Origin: JAAYGT01 sp050252075
GTDB lineage: Bacteria > Pseudomonadota > Gammaproteobacteria > Burkholderiales > Burkholderiaceae_B
Length of the DNA: 6,399 nucleotides
Reading direction: 5' to 3'
Assembly: GCA_050252075.1 (NCBI GenBank)
Contig: JBFWLP010000132.1
Coordinates: forward strand, 1-6,399
The notes under the pieces were generated by a model, which did no database searches, was not told the origin of the DNA, and saw only the letters and a program-made list of their open reading frames with translations. The translations under genes and the position numbers were made by a program. This document shows, one piece after another, positions 5,559-6,399 of the stretch. Within the stretch, counting starts at the first letter, position 1, and every line of letters begins with the position of its first letter.

Positions 5559-5565
5559 TCTGAAG
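5559..5565 (+). repeat. 7-bp target site duplication, right copy
   Basis: TCTGAAG, identical to 4332-4338, directly follows the right end of the element. Confidence 0.88.
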
Positions 5566-5765
5566 CATGGCAGAACAACAATTTGACGCTTCTGATGAAT
5601 TTCACTCACGCGATCAATGAGTTCTCTGACTGCGTTCGAGCCTTCGTTGATCCGTTTTTTTTCTTAGATAGAGGGAGATTCAGCATCTGTGACTCTATGG
5701 GGGTGACAAATATGCTAAGTCCGTGCTGGATACTACCGCATGGGTATTCGGATGTGAGAGTGTGA
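5566..5765 (+). pseudogene. severed C-terminal part of the HNH gene
   Basis: If the IS and one target duplication copy are removed, the HNH frame passes from codon 231 through a restored alanine codon (base 4338 joined to 5566-5567) into WQNNNLTLLMNF and stays open for 65 codons, ending in TGA at 5763-5765. This gives a 297-residue ancestor. The restored tail includes INEFSDCVRAFVDPFFFLD and ends LPHGYSDVRV. I do not recognise a domain in it. A TTG at 5583 in this frame could be read as a start, but there is no Shine-Dalgarno before it, so it is better seen as an orphaned gene end. Exact frame continuity is the main evidence, and base composition matches the 5' part. Confidence 0.8.
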
Positions 5766-5902
5766 AGTCAACAATTCCGTCAAGCGGGAAAGCCCAAAGT
5801 TGCGCTTTGAGTTCCTTCTGCCTCCAGTTCCAGCCGCCCTTCATGGCCGAAACCCGTCATACCAATCATTTGGCGGTCACGCTCTGAGGAGCATTGGATT
5901 TT

Positions 5903-6399
5903 CTACAAAATAGAATCAAAAAAAAATGAATCAATGTTTCCTCCTTTTACCTCATCCCTCGCAGCCAGATCAATAGCCAAACCCTTCGTTCTTTCCCTTG
6001 CCACCGCCTCCGGCAACTTCGCCTCATCATTCGTAAACACCTTCACACTGTGTCTCTCCCGCGAAATGCTCACGTAGTAGGTATCCTGGGCTGTTGTTCT
6101 GCTGTGGCTTTCGGCGTTGTACAGCACGCGGTCACAGGTCAGTCCCTGAGCGCTATGGGCAGTAGTGGCATAGGCGTGATCCAGGTGCAGCGGTTGGCCG
6201 GCAGGCAGTTCAACCCGTCCGTTTTTGGCCTGAACGATGACATGTGTGTCTGACACGCTCACTACCTGCAGTCGTTGCCCGTTCACCAGATCCAGCTCGG
6301 CGTTGTTGCGTGTAATACGTACCCAGTCGCCGGGTGAAAGTTCGGCCCGATGTTCGCGGTACACCGAAAGTTTCGACAGGCTTCGCAGCTTGATATCAA
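5903..6399 (-). CDS. traI: MobF-type conjugative relaxase/helicase, C-terminal end (TraI-like)
   Basis: The frame is open to the right edge, so only the last 164 residues are visible. They match the end of the RecD-like helicase domain in MobF (TraI/TrwC) relaxases. GDWVRITRNNAELDLVNGQ (23-41 of the fragment) is the small beta-barrel insertion, AYATTAHSAQGLT (75-87) is helicase motif V, and YYVSISRERHSVKVFTND (107-124) holds motif VI with its arginine. The full protein nicks the transfer origin through an N-terminal tyrosine relaxase domain, which is outside the window, and unwinds the transferred strand in conjugation. The tail contains DSFFFDSIL, whose three phenylalanines are encoded by a run of nine Ts just before the stop. 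It converges with the HNH remnant, with a 137-base gap. The family call is firm; the gene symbol is by analogy. Confidence 0.9.
   Translation of the reverse strand, partial: DIKLRSLSKLSVYREHRAELSPGDWVRITRNNAELDLVNGQRLQVVSVSDTHVIVQAKNGRVELPAGQPLHLDHAYATTAHSAQGLTCDRVLYNAESHSRTTAQDTYYVSISRERHSVKVFTNDEAKLPEAVARERTKGLAIDLAARDEVKGGNIDSFFFDSIL

Noticed and set aside
5583..5765. Independent 60-aa gene starting at TTG
   Set aside because: It has no ribosome site and is exactly in frame with the HNH gene once the IS is removed, so it is the severed gene end.
5766..5902. Minus-strand 29-codon frame (starting MIGMTGFGHEG) in the gap before the relaxase end
   Set aside because: Very short, no ribosome site and no recognisable family; I see no supported feature in this 137-base gap apart from a weak CAAAG/CTTTG hairpin.
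1..6399. CRISPR array, tRNA or attachment site
   Set aside because: No regularly spaced short repeats, no cloverleaf and no tRNA 3' end was seen; direct repeats are limited to the duplicated leader and the IS target duplication.

Overview
This window looks like part of a conjugative mobile element, an ICE or large plasmid, from a Proteobacterium. I favour Gamma- or Betaproteobacteria but cannot name a genus. The evidence is a RadC-like JAB protein, a DUF6573-like protein, a DUF932 protein and, on the minus strand, the C-terminal end of a MobF/TraI-type relaxase-helicase. These proteins typically travel together on such elements.

Layout: (1) 1-1575 is a plus-strand unit. It runs from a structured leader through the RadC-like gene, the DUF6573-like gene and a 56-aa small ORF to a strong rho-independent terminator at 1544-1575. 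(2) 1576-2155 has no convincing gene but is dense in hairpins, and it leads into the DUF932 gene (2156-2986), which has its own terminator (2994-3015). The last ~157 bases of this leader, up to about 27 bases before the DUF932 start, are a diverged copy of the leader before the RadC-like gene. The two genes therefore seem to share one regulatory RNA, probably the published radC RNA motif. (3) 3016-3644 is poorly understood: perfect hairpins and only small doubtful ORFs. (4) 3645-5765 is AT-richer cargo: an HNH nuclease gene interrupted by a complete 1,220-bp IS481-family element. The element has 29-bp imperfect inverted repeats and a perfect 7-bp target duplication. Removing the element and one duplication copy restores an open frame of 297 codons. 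(5) 5766-5902 is a short intergenic gap, followed by the relaxase C-terminus on the minus strand, running off the right edge.

How the parts may work together: the relaxase belongs to DNA transfer. RadC-like and DUF932 proteins are accessory proteins often found together on mobile elements, with unproven roles. The HNH protein has the N-terminal nuclease layout seen in many defence proteins and may be defence cargo beside the transfer genes. In this copy the IS removes its last 65-66 residues, so it is probably inactive or altered.

The most interesting items are the duplicated leader, with two mutually exclusive stems in the DUF932 copy, and the reconstructible nuclease with an unrecognised C-terminal region. 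No tRNA, rRNA or CRISPR array was seen.
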